Positions 26,760 through 34,769 are shown, counted from the stretch's first letter. The stretch is DNA of 64,000 nucleotides from Pseudomonas sp. CM27 (GCF_013179515.1 NZ_JABMCN010000001.1:17433-81432); one strand, 5' to 3'. The notes: generated from the letters alone by a model not told the origin. Translations and numbers: made by a program.

Positions 26760-27266
26760 TCACCCCTTGACGACAGTGAGCGGCGGTTTGCTCTGGGAGT
26801 ACTTGCCCTTGCCGGCCTCTTTCGCGGCTTCCGCCTTCTGTTCTTTCTTGCCCGTTTCGGCCTTCTTCCCGTGGATGTACGGAACGGCCGTCTGTGCGGC
26901 GTTCCGCCGGTCAAATACTTTTGCCCGTGGCTCATTCATCAGTGCGAGCAGCCAAACCAGCGGATCGTCGGTTGACGGCAGGCAGCTCAGGAACTCGCCA
27001 TCGGCTTCGTTGACTTCGGGAGGGTCTTCAGCTGGCTCATCCGCCTTCGATTTTCCCCTACGTTTTTTGGGCTCAGGGTTAACACTGAGCTCTGCCCGAC
27101 GAGCCAGGATGGCGGATGCGATCTTTGGATCACTGGCCCAGCGCGAACCAGCGGCAGCAGCCGTCGAGGGCTTGCTGCCCGCAGCTTCCGCCGCTTCTTT
27201 GTTGGACGCGCCCTTAGCCTTAGCGTCAACAAACTGTCGCTGTTTGTCTGTTAACACCATTAACAA
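26760..27266 (-). CDS. Terminase small subunit
   Basis: 168 residues. The N-terminal helix-turn-helix segment 'LTDKQRQFVDAKAKGASNKE' is typical of phage small terminases that recognise the packaging site. The middle is Lys/Glu/Pro-rich. It directly precedes the large subunit gene. The start may be the ATG two codons later. Confidence 0.82.
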   Translation of the reverse strand: MLMVLTDKQRQFVDAKAKGASNKEAAEAAGSKPSTAAAAGSRWASDPKIASAILARRAELSVNPEPKKRRGKSKADEPAEDPPEVNEADGEFLSCLPSTDDPLVWLLALMNEPRAKVFDRRNAAQTAVPYIHGKKAETGKKEQKAEAAKEAGKGKYSQSKPPLTVVKG

Positions 27267-27417
27267 AAACCTTTAGGGGGGAGAAAAATGTCTACGTGGG
27301 GTCGGAGGCGGTCTAGCTAGATGAGAATCCCTAACTTTTAACCCCCTACCCCTTTCGTGGCACGTCATTGGCGTGCCTTTAGCTCAGCGCGTTGGGTTTC
27401 GGCGATCTGCTGACGTG
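27267..27417. other. Short gap upstream of the terminase genes, possible cos region
   Basis: This 150-bp stretch holds no ORF on either strand. It contains G-runs, 'GGTCTAGCTAG' and a C-rich tract. In phages with this gene order (HNH, small and large terminase) the cos site lies near here, but no cohesive end can be identified by eye. Confidence 0.25.
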
Positions 27418-27759
27418 TCAGCCACCCAGCCCCGCCGCCTCCTCAGCCTGCTTGACGGAGTCGTGGCAAGGCTTGCAGAGACTCTGCCAATTGGCCTCAT
27501 CCCAGAAGAGAACCATGTCTCCACGGTGAGCAACGATGTGGTCGACTACCCTGGCCACAGTTGTGCGGCCGTTCCGCTCGCAGTAGACGCACAGCGGGTT
27601 GTCGCGCAGGTACCGTTCTCGGGCTTGCTGCCACTTGTAGCCATAGCCGCGCTGGGAGCTGGTCATGCCGCTCCGCCAGCTGCCTGGCGTGGCCACCTTG
27701 ACCCGCGAACCTGCGCTTTCCTTGATGCGAGAGCCGAGCGTCCTGAGCCGGGCCATCAT
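27418..27759 (-). CDS. Phage HNH endonuclease next to terminase
   Basis: 113 residues from ATGATG at 27754-27759, overlapping the holin stop. 'NPLCVYCERNG' gives the first zinc-binding pair, 'VVDHIVAHRGD' the catalytic DH, and 'LCKPCHDSV' the second pair with the final His. HNH proteins beside terminase genes stimulate cos cleavage in HK97-type phages. Confidence 0.88.
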   Translation of the reverse strand: MMARLRTLGSRIKESAGSRVKVATPGSWRSGMTSSQRGYGYKWQQARERYLRDNPLCVYCERNGRTTVARVVDHIVAHRGDMVLFWDEANWQSLCKPCHDSVKQAEEAAGLGG

Positions 27760-28079
27760 CCCTGCGCCTTGCGAGACAGGAAAAGGTCGGAGTAGACCCG
27801 AAGCTTCTCCACACCCATGAAGCCGACCATACCTCCGGCAAAGGTGGCCATGCCCTGGGGCAGCCCCATCCATTCGAGCAGCGGCACCAAGGCCAACGTG
27901 ATGAGGCCGCACAGCGCGCCCTCCAAGAACATCTGTCTCCGTGTGCCGCCGCCATACACCACCCGGAGGACGGCGATCGCAACGGACAAGCCAGCAGCAC
28001 CCAGTTGAGGCTGATGGGCCAGCACCCCAGTGAGCACAGCGGCCCACAGGCTAGGATCCTTCTCGGGCATGTTCGGCAT
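27756..28079 (-). CDS. Phage holin, lambda-type family
   Basis: 107 residues with three predicted membrane segments (around residues 11-30, 50-68 and 72-92) and a basic C-terminus 'FLSRKAQG'. It starts the late operon, right upstream of HNH and terminase. Small three-span holins of this kind make the inner-membrane holes through which endolysin passes. The endolysin and spanins are about 20 kb downstream on the same strand. Confidence 0.75.
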   Translation of the reverse strand: MPNMPEKDPSLWAAVLTGVLAHQPQLGAAGLSVAIAVLRVVYGGGTRRQMFLEGALCGLITLALVPLLEWMGLPQGMATFAGGMVGFMGVEKLRVYSDLFLSRKAQG

Positions 28080-28354
28080 CTCGGTTCCTCCCTTTTGGGG
28101 AGCGGAATAGGTTCGGCCCCAACTGCACTCCCAGCTCGGGGCAATGGGTGTGGTGGAGCCGAAAACGAAAAAGCCCCGGCGAATGCCGAGGCCTTGAATA
28201 TGGTGCAGATGGTCGGTGCGTACCCGGCTGACTCCCTCTCGTACTGTTTCAGCGAGCCTAGCGGGGGCGAGCGCCGCAATCTGCCATTAATCCATGGTAC
28301 TCATCTGCATAAACGAAAAAGCCCAGCACTTGGCTGGGCTTCGCGAGGGTGCGC
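28080..28354 (-). terminator. Gap with two minus-strand terminators
   Basis: Two strong hairpins occur on the minus strand: one at 28316-28339 (GCCCAGC/GCTGGGC, then five T), directly after the GYF-domain gene, and one at 28168-28193 (GCCTCGGC/GCCGGGGC, then T-run). No ORF I can support lies between. Transcription from Q toward the holin must pass both, so this is a likely place where Q-modified polymerase is needed. Confidence 0.7.
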
Positions 28355-29071
28355 TTACTGTCGAGGCACTTGGACAAAAATGTTGTCACCCTTTTTCTGG
28401 ATGGTGATATCTATCTCATTCCCGTTGTCCAGGAGCGCTGTTGCGCGATAGAAACCGGATGACGGCTCATCATCGATAGTTACCGCTATACAGCTCGACC
28501 GTTGGAACAACTGCTTGTGGATGATATCCGTCACCAGCGGGCAAGCAGCGTCTTCGATAGCCGAATCGCCACCAGCGGCAGCCAAAGCAATCGACACAAC
28601 AAAAGCAGCAATCCATGCAAAGAAATAGTTCTTTTTGTGCCCAAGCAGGACTGCCCTCTTCCACAGGTAACCAGGGACGATAAGCGCCCACCAGGTTGCT
28701 GGGGCAGAGTGCCCTGCTGCTTTCAGACGTCTTTCATCGGCAATACAGAGACCAATGTTCAAGATCACAAACGCCCACCAGATAGCGGCTCCTGAGATCA
28801 GTTCAATCACGCCTCCGACCAGTTGAACACCCACCAACGCCCACACGAACCGGTTGTCAATGTCCGTAGCAGCGAGTGGCGGTGGGCCTACCGGCTTGGG
28901 GATGCTAGATGCCAGCACCGTTTCCTTAAGCTCAACCCAGTCACCCGCACCCTGCCAGACTTTCGTCTCCGGCTGGATAGCGCTGGTAGATGCAAAGCCA
29001 TGCATCTGCTCAAGCGTAAACGGTCCCTGTCTCGATCCATTCAGTGCGTAGTACCAGTAAGCGTGCGACAT
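28355..29071 (-). CDS. GYF_2-domain membrane protein
   Basis: 238 residues from the ATG of 'MSHAYWYYALNGSRQGPFT'. Residues 1-50 form a GYF_2 (DUF4339) domain, shown by the W-Y-Y pattern and 'GPFTLEQM'. Four hydrophobic segments follow (around 80-100, 104-120, 140-155, 165-182), then a polar tail. It is flanked on both sides by terminators, so it behaves as an independent unit inserted between Q and the holin, as phage morons do. I infer a membrane accessory role, perhaps in exclusion or host fitness. Confidence 0.65.
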   Translation of the reverse strand: MSHAYWYYALNGSRQGPFTLEQMHGFASTSAIQPETKVWQGAGDWVELKETVLASSIPKPVGPPPLAATDIDNRFVWALVGVQLVGGVIELISGAAIWWAFVILNIGLCIADERRLKAAGHSAPATWWALIVPGYLWKRAVLLGHKKNYFFAWIAAFVVSIALAAAGGDSAIEDAACPLVTDIIHKQLFQRSSCIAVTIDDEPSSGFYRATALLDNGNEIDITIQKKGDNIFVQVPRQ

Positions 29072-29162
29072 TTTTCCCTCTTGAGTATCGGCAACACCAT
29101 TCAAAAATAGATGGCTACATGACACTATCGGCGTGAGCTGTCGAACCTTTAAGGACGTAAGC

Positions 29163-29195
29163 AAAAAACCCCAGAGCTCAATGCCTGGGGTTTGT
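29163..29195 (-). terminator. Terminator between Q and the GYF-domain gene
   Basis: CCCCAG/CTGGGG dyad with A-tract on one side and T-tract on the other, so it could work on both strands. It follows the Q gene on the minus strand, 68 bp after the stop. The sequence from here to 29264 shows no gene. Confidence 0.7.
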
Positions 29196-29264
29196 TTGTG
29201 TCGCGTTGCTTGCAAGCTGGACACGCTGCTATGAAAACAGGTGTTTATCCGCGCGGAAAGCTTT

Positions 29265-29654
29265 TTATGCAGCCTCTCGCAACTGCTCCAAAGCGCAGTC
29301 AATCCAAGCCACTCCGGTATTGATCAGCTCGCGGGCCTTGGCTTCGCTCATCTTGTGCTCGCGGGCGATCCGCAGCGCCGGCCACTTAGCACCGAAGTAC
29401 AGCCAGACGAAGCCGCCCATCTGCGGGTTGCGCTTGTTCAGCCTGGCTACAGCGCCATCCACCGCAAGCGCCAGGTCGTCCGTGATCACGTACTGCTTAA
29501 GCCCTCCTTCCGCTGGAACGTGTTCCTTCATAAGCGCATACAGCGGGCATACGTACTGAGGCACGCCCATGCCATCCATGCGCCACCAGCCCCATTGCTC
29601 GAGCATGTAAGCGGTGTCACCAAGGGCCTTGTCTACGTAGGTTCGCTTTTTCAT
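29265..29654 (-). CDS. Phage antitermination protein Q-like
   Basis: 129 residues from the ATG after a Lys-rich start 'MKKRTYVDKALGDTAYMLEQ'. 'WGWWRMDGMGVPQY' near residue 21 is the family hallmark of Phage_antitermQ proteins. Q proteins load on polymerase at the late promoter and let it read through terminators. The terminators inside the downstream late region fit this. It lies 11 bp after the preceding small gene. Confidence 0.82.
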   Translation of the reverse strand: MKKRTYVDKALGDTAYMLEQWGWWRMDGMGVPQYVCPLYALMKEHVPAEGGLKQYVITDDLALAVDGAVARLNKRNPQMGGFVWLYFGAKWPALRIAREHKMSEAKARELINTGVAWIDCALEQLREAA

Positions 29655-29665
29655 GTCCTTCCCCC

Positions 29666-29992
29666 TCAATCCCCGGTGTAGTTGGTGCCGCCGGCGCCGA
29701 GCCGGTTGCCTTCCTGATAATTCCGATCTGTGCCCCACGCCTTCCTGAGCGCTTCGCCGCTCGCAATGAGGCGCTGCTGGTAGATGTTCAGCAGCAAACC
29801 CAGCTGAGTTACGAGCACCTCCGGCGGCAATGCCTCGCCCGTGTCAGCCGAAACCCAACCTGAAGCATGGCAGGCGGCGCAAGGCAGCTCATGGAACACC
29901 CCCATGACGACCGCCTTTCCCTTGCAAACATGGCAGTGTTTTAGATCGATCGGCTTCGCCTTGAAGGCAGGGCCATGGCTCTTCCCTGTCAC
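29666..29992 (-). CDS. Small zinc-finger-like phage protein
   Basis: 108 residues using the GTG that overlaps the recombinase stop (GTGA). Two CxxC pairs, 'HCHVCKG' and 'PCAACHASGW', suggest one zinc ribbon, reminiscent of DnaJ-type or phage NinG-like small proteins. The C-terminal half is helical ('LLLNIYQQRLIASGEAL'). It precedes Q in the operon. The function is unknown. Confidence 0.55.
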   Translation of the reverse strand: MTGKSHGPAFKAKPIDLKHCHVCKGKAVVMGVFHELPCAACHASGWVSADTGEALPPEVLVTQLGLLLNIYQQRLIASGEALRKAWGTDRNYQEGNRLGAGGTNYTGD

Positions 29993-31278
29993 TTTGAATC
30001 CTCGCTTATGGTGGATACCGGAAGTCCGTCGAAGCCCGCGCGCTCTGCGGCCTTGCAGAGAATCCATGAATCCATTGATCTATCACCAGTCAAGCCGTGA
30101 ACCGAGGCGAAACCCTTCTGATCAAGGTGGGCGTGCCACTTCTCCAGCGCCTCACGCTTGCGGCCCATGATGTCGGACTGGACGTACACCTTCACGTTGT
30201 GGCCCATGGCATGGTTGATCAGCAGCTCACCCACCAGGTGGTCGACGCCCAGGTCAGCCCAGCCGGTGCGGGCCAGCTTGCGCAGGTCGTGACTGGTCCA
30301 CTCGCCCTGCCCCATGACGGTAAACACAGCGGACGCCTTGGCCTCGCTCATCGGCTTGCCCTGGCGCCCCGGGAACAGAAACTCGCCGTCGTAGCCTTCG
30401 TTGCGCTGGATCTCGCGGTAGGCCATCAACAGGAAGCGCACCTGGTCGGTCAGCGGCAGGCGGTGCTGCACGCTGGTCTTGGTGTGCTCGGCCGGAATGA
30501 ACCACTCCCGCTCGGCCAGGCTGATATGGCTCCAGCGGGCCATGCGGGTTTCGCCCAGCCGGGTGCCATGGCACAGCATCATCAGGGCCAACACGCCATG
30601 CTGCGGGCGGTGCGCCAAGGTGCTCTTCATGCGGGTCATCAGGTCCTCAAGGTGCACACCACGCAGGCGCGACGGCTTGACCGTGACCTTGGCCTTGGAG
30701 AAGTCACCGAAACGGATGCCGGCCATGGGGTTGGAGCTGATCAGGCCGAGCTTGAAGGCCTGGCGGAACGACAGGGCCAGTAGCTGGAACACCAGTCGCA
30801 CGTAGTCGATCGACAGCGACTCTTGCAATGGCCACATCAGCTCGCGGTCGAGCAGCGCCTTGTCGATCTGGGCCAGAGGGATCTGGCCAAGGCGCGGCAC
30901 CAGGTGCTGCTTGATCGCCGACGCCGCCGTGCTCTTGCGTTTGGCCGACAGGTTGCGGTCACGGGACATGCGCTCAGCGAACCAGGCCAGCAACTCGCCG
31001 GTCAGCACCCAGCTCGACAGGCTCGATCCCTCACCGGCCTCCAGGCGCAGGCGAATGTCCGGCAGCGCGGCGGCCACCCTGGCAGCGCTCAGCTCGGGGT
31101 AGGAGCCGATCAGGTTCCACTTGCCCTTGTGGATCAGGTACCAGGATCCGCGCTCGCGGGAACGGTGAAACCGGAAGTACAGGCCGTGGTTGCCCAGGGC
31201 GCGCAGGTCACGCACCTGGCCGGCGGCCTGCCGGCGTATCTCTGCATCGCTGATTTTCACAGCAGCGGTCTTGGTCAT
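29989..31278 (-). CDS. Tyrosine recombinase inside the replication/Q operon
   Basis: 429 residues from the ATG of 'MTKTAAVKISD', overlapping the VRR-NUC stop by 4 bp. An N-terminal arm-binding part (about 1-90) and a SAM-like core-binding domain precede the catalytic domain. The motifs are complete: 'GTRLGETRMARW' (Arg I), 'TSHDLRKLARTG' (HxxR), 'LINHAMGHNVKVYVQ' (His and nucleophile Tyr). It is not near the attachment site, where the other integrase lies. I infer a second site-specific recombinase, perhaps for dimer resolution or as a relic from another element. Confidence 0.85.
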   Translation of the reverse strand: MTKTAAVKISDAEIRRQAAGQVRDLRALGNHGLYFRFHRSRERGSWYLIHKGKWNLIGSYPELSAARVAAALPDIRLRLEAGEGSSLSSWVLTGELLAWFAERMSRDRNLSAKRKSTAASAIKQHLVPRLGQIPLAQIDKALLDRELMWPLQESLSIDYVRLVFQLLALSFRQAFKLGLISSNPMAGIRFGDFSKAKVTVKPSRLRGVHLEDLMTRMKSTLAHRPQHGVLALMMLCHGTRLGETRMARWSHISLAEREWFIPAEHTKTSVQHRLPLTDQVRFLLMAYREIQRNEGYDGEFLFPGRQGKPMSEAKASAVFTVMGQGEWTSHDLRKLARTGWADLGVDHLVGELLINHAMGHNVKVYVQSDIMGRKREALEKWHAHLDQKGFASVHGLTGDRSMDSWILCKAAERAGFDGLPVSTISEDSK

Positions 31279-31703
31279 GCTGCAACCTCCGTTTTTGGCA
31301 GGGCCAGGTACGCCCTCAGGCACTCCATGGCGTCGAAATGCCCCTGACACACAACGGCCAGGTAGCCTTGGTCGTTCAGCCGGCGAATGCACGCTTGCTG
31401 GCTGGAAGAGACAGGCGCCGGGTCTACGGTCGCCTTGAATTCGATGTACAGGCCGAAGTAACCGCCGCGAGCCATGGTCAGGACCAGATCGGGGATGCCG
31501 GCCTTCACGCCCTGGGCTTTGAGCTTGAGCGCCACGCCCTTGTGCCGATGGCCGCCATTCGGTACGTGGTAGATCAGCTCGTACACCTCCGGATAGCGCA
31601 GCTGGATCTCTTCGAGCAGGGCAGCCTGCTCCTGCCCTTCCCGGTCGACGGGCTTGGCGCGGGCCGGCTTGGCCTTGAACGGGCGAAGGACAAGACCACT
31701 CAT
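31275..31703 (-). CDS. VRR-NUC domain nuclease
   Basis: 142 residues. 'QAALLEEIQLRYPEVYELIY' leads into 'GGHRHKGVALKLKAQGVKAG', then 'IPDLVL' and 'LYIEFKAT', the conserved G-IPD and E-x-K core of VRR-NUC Holliday-junction-type nucleases. Such proteins take part in phage recombination or replication. It overlaps both neighbours by 4 bp. Confidence 0.85.
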   Translation of the reverse strand: MSGLVLRPFKAKPARAKPVDREGQEQAALLEEIQLRYPEVYELIYHVPNGGHRHKGVALKLKAQGVKAGIPDLVLTMARGGYFGLYIEFKATVDPAPVSSSQQACIRRLNDQGYLAVVCQGHFDAMECLRAYLALPKTEVAA

Positions 31704-31999
31704 GCGACCAGCACCCCCTCGTTGATCAGCTGCGCCTGGGTGCGCACCACGCCTTCGAGGTGCATGAACCGCAGCTCGTCGTAACTGAACGCTGTCCTGC
31801 TGCGCGAATCGACCGCGTCATGGCATGCACTACAGGCCCAGGCGCCCTGCAGGTCGTTTGGTTTGATGCCAACGCCGCAAATGCCGGCCATGCGGTAATG
31901 CGCCAGGACGGTGGTTTCCGGGTTGCCGTTGCAGACGCCTGGGATGCGCACCTGGCACTCCCGGCCGCGCGCGGCCTTGGTCAATTTGCTTTGGCGCAT
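31700..31999 (-). CDS. YbcO/DUF1364-like nuclease
   Basis: 99 residues from the ATG of 'MRQSKLTKAARGRECQVRIP', which overlaps the DnaC-like stop (TGATG). 'CNGNPETTVLAHYR' and 'WACSACHDAVD' give the Cys and His residues typical of DUF1364 (YbcO) nucleases found in lambdoid nin regions. It belongs to the recombination and replication gene set. Confidence 0.8.
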   Translation of the reverse strand: MRQSKLTKAARGRECQVRIPGVCNGNPETTVLAHYRMAGICGVGIKPNDLQGAWACSACHDAVDSRSRTAFSYDELRFMHLEGVVRTQAQLINEGVLVA

Positions 32000-32793
32000 C
32001 AGCTTCCCTCCCGGCCACGGTGCGACGACCAATCGAACGGCAGGACGATGCCCCCACCCTCCCGCAAGCGGTCCGCCGAACGCTCGCCCATTGCTGCCGG
32101 GAGCTCTTTCGCACCAAGGTTGGAAATCACGATGGTCGGCAGCATCCGCTCGTAACGGCCGTTGATGATTGAGAACAGTCGGCTCAGCTCAAAATCGCTC
32201 GGCGCCTCCTTGCTCGCGCCGACCTCATCCAACACCAACAGCGACGGCCGAATCAGCGCGTCGAGGATGCTCCCCTCGGTCTGCCCGGAACTGCCATCGA
32301 ACGTGGCGCGGATGGCCTGCAGGATTCCGCCGAGGGTCCGATAGGCTGCCGTATGCATGGTGGTGGCCATGACGGCCTGGGCGATCGACACACCCAGGTG
32401 GGTTTTCCCGGTGCCGGGGTTGCCTACCAGGATGAGGCAGCGCCCGGCGGCCAGATTGGCATCGAACTCGGCGGCGTAACGCTCGCAGCGCGCCTTGGCC
32501 TTGTGCTGGCCTTCGCAAGTCGCCGCATAGCTGTCGAACGTCTTGTCCTTGAACCGCTTTGGGATCAGCGAGTCGCCGAGCTTGTACGCCAGATCCACGC
32601 GCTGACGCTTGGTGTCTTCGGCCTGGGTTTTGGCGACCTGCGCCGCCTTGCAGCCTGGGCAGGGCGAGCGGAAGGTGTGGCTGAGCACCTGGTGAGTGGT
32701 CGCCTCATACGGGCCATGCTCTTCGCATATGGCCATGGAGGTCACCTGCGGACCGGCAATGCTGGACAGGTGGACCACTTTTTCAGAACGCAT
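31999..32793 (-). CDS. DnaC-like helicase-loader ATPase
   Basis: 264 residues from the ATG of 'MRSEKVVHL', chosen because GGGAGG lies at the right distance while the earlier ATG has none. A zinc-finger-like N-terminus (two Cys pairs around residues 21-51) precedes the AAA+ domain: Walker A 'GNPGTGKTH' near residue 118 and Walker B 'SLLVLDEVG' near residue 180. It should load the replicative helicase at the phage origin, in the lambda P position. Confidence 0.85.
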   Translation of the reverse strand: MRSEKVVHLSSIAGPQVTSMAICEEHGPYEATTHQVLSHTFRSPCPGCKAAQVAKTQAEDTKRQRVDLAYKLGDSLIPKRFKDKTFDSYAATCEGQHKAKARCERYAAEFDANLAAGRCLILVGNPGTGKTHLGVSIAQAVMATTMHTAAYRTLGGILQAIRATFDGSSGQTEGSILDALIRPSLLVLDEVGASKEAPSDFELSRLFSIINGRYERMLPTIVISNLGAKELPAAMGERSADRLREGGGIVLPFDWSSHRGREGS

Positions 32794-33637
32794 AGGAGCC
32801 ATCCTCCCGTGGAATGAGGCCATCGTGGTAGTCGCGGTCGTTGAAGCCGTGATGACGGCTGTTTGGCTTGCCCTGGGCGGGCGATTTGGCGAGGAATCGC
32901 TTGGTGATCCACTCAACTTCGAAGCTGCGCCACCCGCTGTCGATCACGACTTCCATCACCTGGGCTGGCTGAATACCCAGAGCCAGGCACAGGCGGAGTT
33001 TCTCGTTCAGACGGGCCCAGACCCGTTCGCTCATCTGGGCGCCCTTCGACTTACGGACCGCCAGGTAATCAGCGATCAGCGATTCGTCGAGGCCGTGCGG
33101 ATTGTCCGCAAGCATGGCGACCTTTCCGAATGGCGCCTTGCGATCTTCCTTCTCCCGAGCCGGTTCCGGCTCGCTGGGGGGGCATGAAACATCTTCCGAA
33201 GGAAGATTTTCATAGGGGGTTTCTTTCTTAGAATAAAGAAGGGACTCGGCGGTTTTGGTCTGTTTCGACTCTTCGCCGATTCGGACCACTTGAGCCGAGT
33301 CGGCTGTTTTGGTCTGTTTCGGATCAACGTAGATCCAGTCTTTTGGATCATTCACGCCGATGTCACCCCGGGCCCCACCCTCACGGAATAGAACACGACG
33401 ACGCAGCAGGCTGGAAACCGCCTTGGACACGGTGTCGGGGTGAACGTGGATAGCCTTCGCGATGTCGGTAGCCGGGATTCGCTGAGCGCCGGCACCGAAG
33501 TTGATGGTGGCCTTGGCCACGTACAGCACAATCTTCATCTCCCGAGCAGGGAGATCGATAGCCAGCAGGCCATCCATGAGCTGGTTGTCCATCCGGGTGA
33601 ACCCCCTGGACTTGTCAAGTGGGACGATGTTTGTCAT
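32783..33637 (-). CDS. Phage replication protein O-like
   Basis: 284 residues. The N-terminal 100 form a winged helix ('GFTRMDNQLMDGLLAIDL', 'IHVHPDTVSKAVSSLLRRR') like lambda O and its relatives. A variable linker follows, and the C-terminal 110 residues would contact the DnaC-like loader, whose gene overlaps by 11 bp. It binds the phage origin, which in lambda lies within the O gene itself; the linker region around 33150-33350 contains repeated tracts such as GAAACAGACC and is a candidate origin. Confidence 0.75.
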   Translation of the reverse strand: MTNIVPLDKSRGFTRMDNQLMDGLLAIDLPAREMKIVLYVAKATINFGAGAQRIPATDIAKAIHVHPDTVSKAVSSLLRRRVLFREGGARGDIGVNDPKDWIYVDPKQTKTADSAQVVRIGEESKQTKTAESLLYSKKETPYENLPSEDVSCPPSEPEPAREKEDRKAPFGKVAMLADNPHGLDESLIADYLAVRKSKGAQMSERVWARLNEKLRLCLALGIQPAQVMEVVIDSGWRSFEVEWITKRFLAKSPAQGKPNSRHHGFNDRDYHDGLIPREDGSYAF

Positions 33638-33667
33638 GCTTCAACTCGTTAGAAAGTTGTAGAGAAA

Positions 33668-33693
33668 GCCGCCCTGCCAGGCGGTTTTTTTTC
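33668..33693 (+). terminator. Plus-strand intrinsic terminator between O-like gene and Cro
   Basis: CCGCC/GGCGG stem with a 6-nt loop followed by eight T on the plus strand, opposite to both neighbouring genes. A plus-strand transcript ending here would be antisense to the start of the O-like gene, in the place of lambda OOP RNA. The rest of 33694-33776 shows no supported gene. Confidence 0.65.
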
Positions 33694-33776
33694 GTCCCCA
33701 ATTCATCAACTGGATGAATGAACAGCAGGACGGTGACACTACTGGCGCAAGGCCAGTGGACTCATAATTCAATCCG

Positions 33777-33989
33777 TCAGGCGACGTCTTCCCAAGGAAA
33801 CGCCGGACACAAATCCTCTTTCTTGAATTTCCCGACGGTCAGCCGCTCTGCCCGTTTCGCTACTACTGGAGACATTCCGTGCTTCCCTCGCACCCATCCG
33901 GAGACAGTGCTTTGGTCAACTCCGAGCTTCTCGGCAGTAACCTCTTGCGTTCCGAAGAAGGCAACGAGGTCCTTAAATATGGCGTTCAT
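33777..33989 (-). CDS. Cro-like repressor
   Basis: 70 residues from the ATG at 33987-33989. 'EVTAEKLGVDQSTVSGWVRG' is a helix-turn-helix of the Cro/YdaS type, and the end 'LCPAFPW' is common in such proteins. It is the first gene of the minus-strand lytic operon, divergent from the CI-like repressor, with three operator copies in between. It should repress the repressor promoter and its own. Confidence 0.8.
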   Translation of the reverse strand: MNAIFKDLVAFFGTQEVTAEKLGVDQSTVSGWVRGKHGMSPVVAKRAERLTVGKFKKEDLCPAFPWEDVA

Positions 33990-34000
33990 GCTGCCTCTCC

Positions 34001-34066
34001 ATATGTGAATACCCATATCGTAGGCTATAGGAACACCCATTTGCAACAATATGGGCAGACCCGTAA
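34001..34066. promoter_or_regulatory. Three-site cI/cro operator region
   Basis: Three related 18-bp sites begin at 34001 (ATATGTGAATACCCATAT), 34025 (CTATAGGAACACCCATTT, 13 of 18 alike) and 34049 (inverted copy, ATATGGGCAGACCCGTAA). They are spaced exactly 24 bp start to start. The first site lies 11 bp from the Cro start and the third 10 bp from the cI start. This is the layout of a lambdoid right operator with overlapping divergent promoters. Confidence 0.72.
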
Positions 34067-34076
34067 TAATCCATGC

Positions 34077-34724
34077 ATGGAATACAAAGACCGAGTTAAA
34101 GCAGCTCGAAAGCACGCCAGGCTTACCCAGGTAGAGCTGGCCAAGGCCGTCGGCATCGACCAAGCATCCATCTCTGACCTGGAGAGGGGGCGATCTGGAC
34201 GCTCGTCTTACAACGCCTCGATAGCTAAGGCTTGTGGAGTTTCAGCCCTTTGGCTGGAAAAAGGCACGGGCGAGATGATTGACTCTGCCGGCGAAACTTC
34301 AAACGTCGCGCCCGTAGAGCAGCCCTCTTTCCGATACCCCGTCATCAGCTGGGTGGCAGCCGGTGCATGGGCTGAAGCAGTGGAGCCGTTCCCGCCTGGT
34401 TTCTCTGACCGTTACGAGGTATCTGATTACGACTCCAAGGGGGTTGCATTCTGGCTGGAGGTTAAAGGTGACTCAATGACATCACCGGTGGGTACGAGCA
34501 TCACCGAAGGAATGATGATCTTGGTTGACACTGAAGCGGACGCAATTTCGGGCAAGCTCGTAGTGGCAAAGCTCGCGGACAGCAATGAAGCCACGTTCAA
34601 GAAGCTGGTGGAGGACGGTGGGCGGCGGTTCCTCAAGCCTTTGAACCCCGCCTATCCTGTTGAAATGTGCGCGGAGGGATGTCGCATTGTCGGTGTAGTT
34701 GTCCGAGCAATGATGAAGCTTTGA
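34077..34724 (+). CDS. CI-like phage repressor, S24 peptidase type
   Basis: 215 residues. The N-terminal HTH_3 domain covers 'RLTQVELAKAVGIDQASISD' (residues 16-35). The C-terminal LexA/CI peptidase domain has the cleavage dipeptide in 'WVAAGAW' near residue 95, catalytic Ser in 'KGDSMTSP' near residue 134 and Lys in 'GKLVVAKL' near residue 171. It maintains lysogeny and should self-cleave with RecA on DNA damage. The ATG at 34077 was preferred over upstream ATGs because those would read through the operators. Confidence 0.9.
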   Translation: MEYKDRVKAARKHARLTQVELAKAVGIDQASISDLERGRSGRSSYNASIAKACGVSALWLEKGTGEMIDSAGETSNVAPVEQPSFRYPVISWVAAGAWAEAVEPFPPGFSDRYEVSDYDSKGVAFWLEVKGDSMTSPVGTSITEGMMILVDTEADAISGKLVVAKLADSNEATFKKLVEDGGRRFLKPLNPAYPVEMCAEGCRIVGVVVRAMMKL

Positions 34725-34743
34725 AGGAAAAAAATCGTAAGTA

Positions 34744-34769
34744 AGCCCGGCCTGAACCGGGCTTTTTTT
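34744..34769 (+). terminator. Terminator after the CI-like gene
   Basis: AGCCCGG/CCGGGCT stem with a 6-nt loop followed by a run of T, 20 bp after the repressor stop codon. Confidence 0.8.

Noticed and set aside
27375..27460. tRNA-like stretch containing TTTAGCTCAGCGCGTTGGG
   Set aside because: The D-arm-like motif is not followed by an anticodon arm or a T-loop (GGTTCGAATCC type), so it is not a tRNA.
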